Part shown: piece by piece, positions 63,272-64,000 of the stretch | Layout of the letters: each line of letters starts with the position of its first letter | How positions within the stretch are numbered: the stretch's first letter is position 1 | NCBI GenBank assembly: GCA_029379385.1 | Contig: CM055611.1 | Span: 2,790,001-2,854,000, forward strand | DNA: 64,000 bases | From: Quillaja saponaria | Lineage: Eukaryota; Streptophyta; Magnoliopsida; Fabales; Quillajaceae | Reading direction: 5' to 3' | Translations under genes and position numbers: made by a program | Notes under the pieces: model-generated | Databases searched by the model: none | What the model was told of the DNA's origin: nothing | The model's input: only the letters and a program-made list of their open reading frames with translations

Positions 63272-63283
63272 TGGTATCAGAGC
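63272..63283 (+). other. Primer-binding site (tRNA-iMet), Copia retrotransposon
   Basis: TGGTATCAGAGC, the standard plant Copia primer-binding sequence, directly abuts the LTR end. A short leader-like reading (ATQNSNSSNGDP) follows to about 63410 and then breaks up. Confidence 0.85.
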
Positions 63284-63552
63284 TCTGCTGTAGCAACTCA
63301 AAATTCCAACAGTTCGAATGGGGACCCCTGTTTCTCCGTCCATTTAGAATCAAGATGGCATAATCATCTGTCTCCATATTCGTTTCCAAACTCCTAATGG
63401 CTCGCTTGAGGAAGTTAATGAAAATAATTAGGTCAATTGTTTTTAGTTATTTTTTTTTGCATAGTAGCTGAAATGTTTCTTTATATTTTGTTTTGTAAAA
63501 GAAATTAAAGCAACAATTTAATTACAAATCTGTTCAAGTCAACGATAACAAT

Positions 63553-64000
63553 ATGTGGAATAGTGTACAAAATTATAAAGGGCGACAAGGTAAAGGAAAA
63601 AATCATTCTTGGCTAAAGATGAGAAAATTGATTATTTTAAAATTGTTTCCTTGTTATTATGATGATATAGTATATTGGGTGGAAAGTAGAGTTAACCATA
63701 AACTTGGTAAACTAGAAGAAAATTATTATAGTCAGTTGACAATATTTGATATTTATGCACAATATGATGATGACATGCCTGAAAGAAATTCTCAAGATGT
63801 GCTGACAGAAGATATTCAAAAAGGCCTGCAACCTATCAATGTAGATGTCATTAGCAAAGAGTTAGCAGAAGCAAAAGAAAAAAAGTGATAAACATGAAGT
63901 TGGTTTAGTGAAAATTGAAGAATGGATCATAGGGGAAGACAAGAAGATTGTTAATTCTAATATTCATGAATACAAAAAAGATCATTTAGAATACTATCAA
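63553..64000 (+). CDS. Unrecognised open frame, partial at the window end
   Basis: From 63553 an open frame of 111 codons (MWNSVQNYKGRQGKGKNHSW...) is rich in Lys, Glu and Asp and stops at 63886-63888 directly after a run of seven A residues (63878-63884). One frame over, the reading continues without a stop to the window end (SDKHEVGLVKIEEWIIGEDK...), so a homopolymer indel may have split a longer coding region. I do not recognise the family. Its position just after Copia debris leaves both a transposon protein and a host-gene exon possible. Confidence 0.35.

Overview
This is a window of plant nuclear DNA, almost certainly from a dicot and probably a woody rosid (inference). Every gene has plant-type GT-AG introns in A/T-rich sequence, and the families are plant-specific: laccases, an AVT1 vacuolar amino-acid transporter, a PAT16-type DHHC acyltransferase, FHY1, a RING-DUF1117 E3 ligase and a DUF4220/DUF594 protein. 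The rest is transposon debris. I saw no bacterial features, CRISPR array, rRNA or convincing tRNA.

Layout. 1-3.3 kb is a decayed Mutator-like (MULE) transposon, followed by a clean hAT-type MITE (3598-4190). 5.5-6.6 kb is an intact single-exon RING-H2/DUF1117 ubiquitin ligase. 9.5-10.1 kb is a small, probably plastid, zinc-finger gene whose first exon changes reading frame. A solo LTR with a perfect 5-bp target duplication follows (10491-11027). 11.8-15.8 kb is a complete 11-exon AVT1 transporter (541 aa). 18.6-20.8 kb is a complete 6-exon laccase (584 aa). After about 5 kb of AT-rich DNA comes a 7-exon DHHC protein (26.3-31.5 kb, 284 aa). Next is an FHY1-like phytochrome A import adaptor (32.5-35.1 kb) with the motif pair known from FHY1 promoters. 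37.8-45.5 kb holds two nearly identical tandem laccases on the minus strand, plus an orphan third copy of their upstream DNA. 46.5-50.6 kb is a mosaic of local duplications, including two copies of a promoter-like block with an E2F-type site. 50.6-52.7 kb is a DUF4220 gene with three frame breaks. 54.3-62.5 kb is a nested pair of about 4.1-kb LTR-like elements of one family, one inserted backwards into the other. A small MITE, a Copia 5' LTR with its primer-binding site and an unrecognised open frame close the window.

How the genes relate. The three laccases belong to the LAC2/LAC17 group (lignin polymerisation in the wall). All carry the miR397 target region, matching the miRNA much better in the tandem pair than in the solitary gene. 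FHY1 sits between the laccase loci without a clear functional link, though its proximal promoter keeps the FHY3/FAR1 and HY5 type sites. Three otherwise good genes (the small zinc-finger gene, FHY1 and DUF4220) show isolated single-base frame changes. These are either assembly indels or recent decay, and they are the main caution for using the models below.
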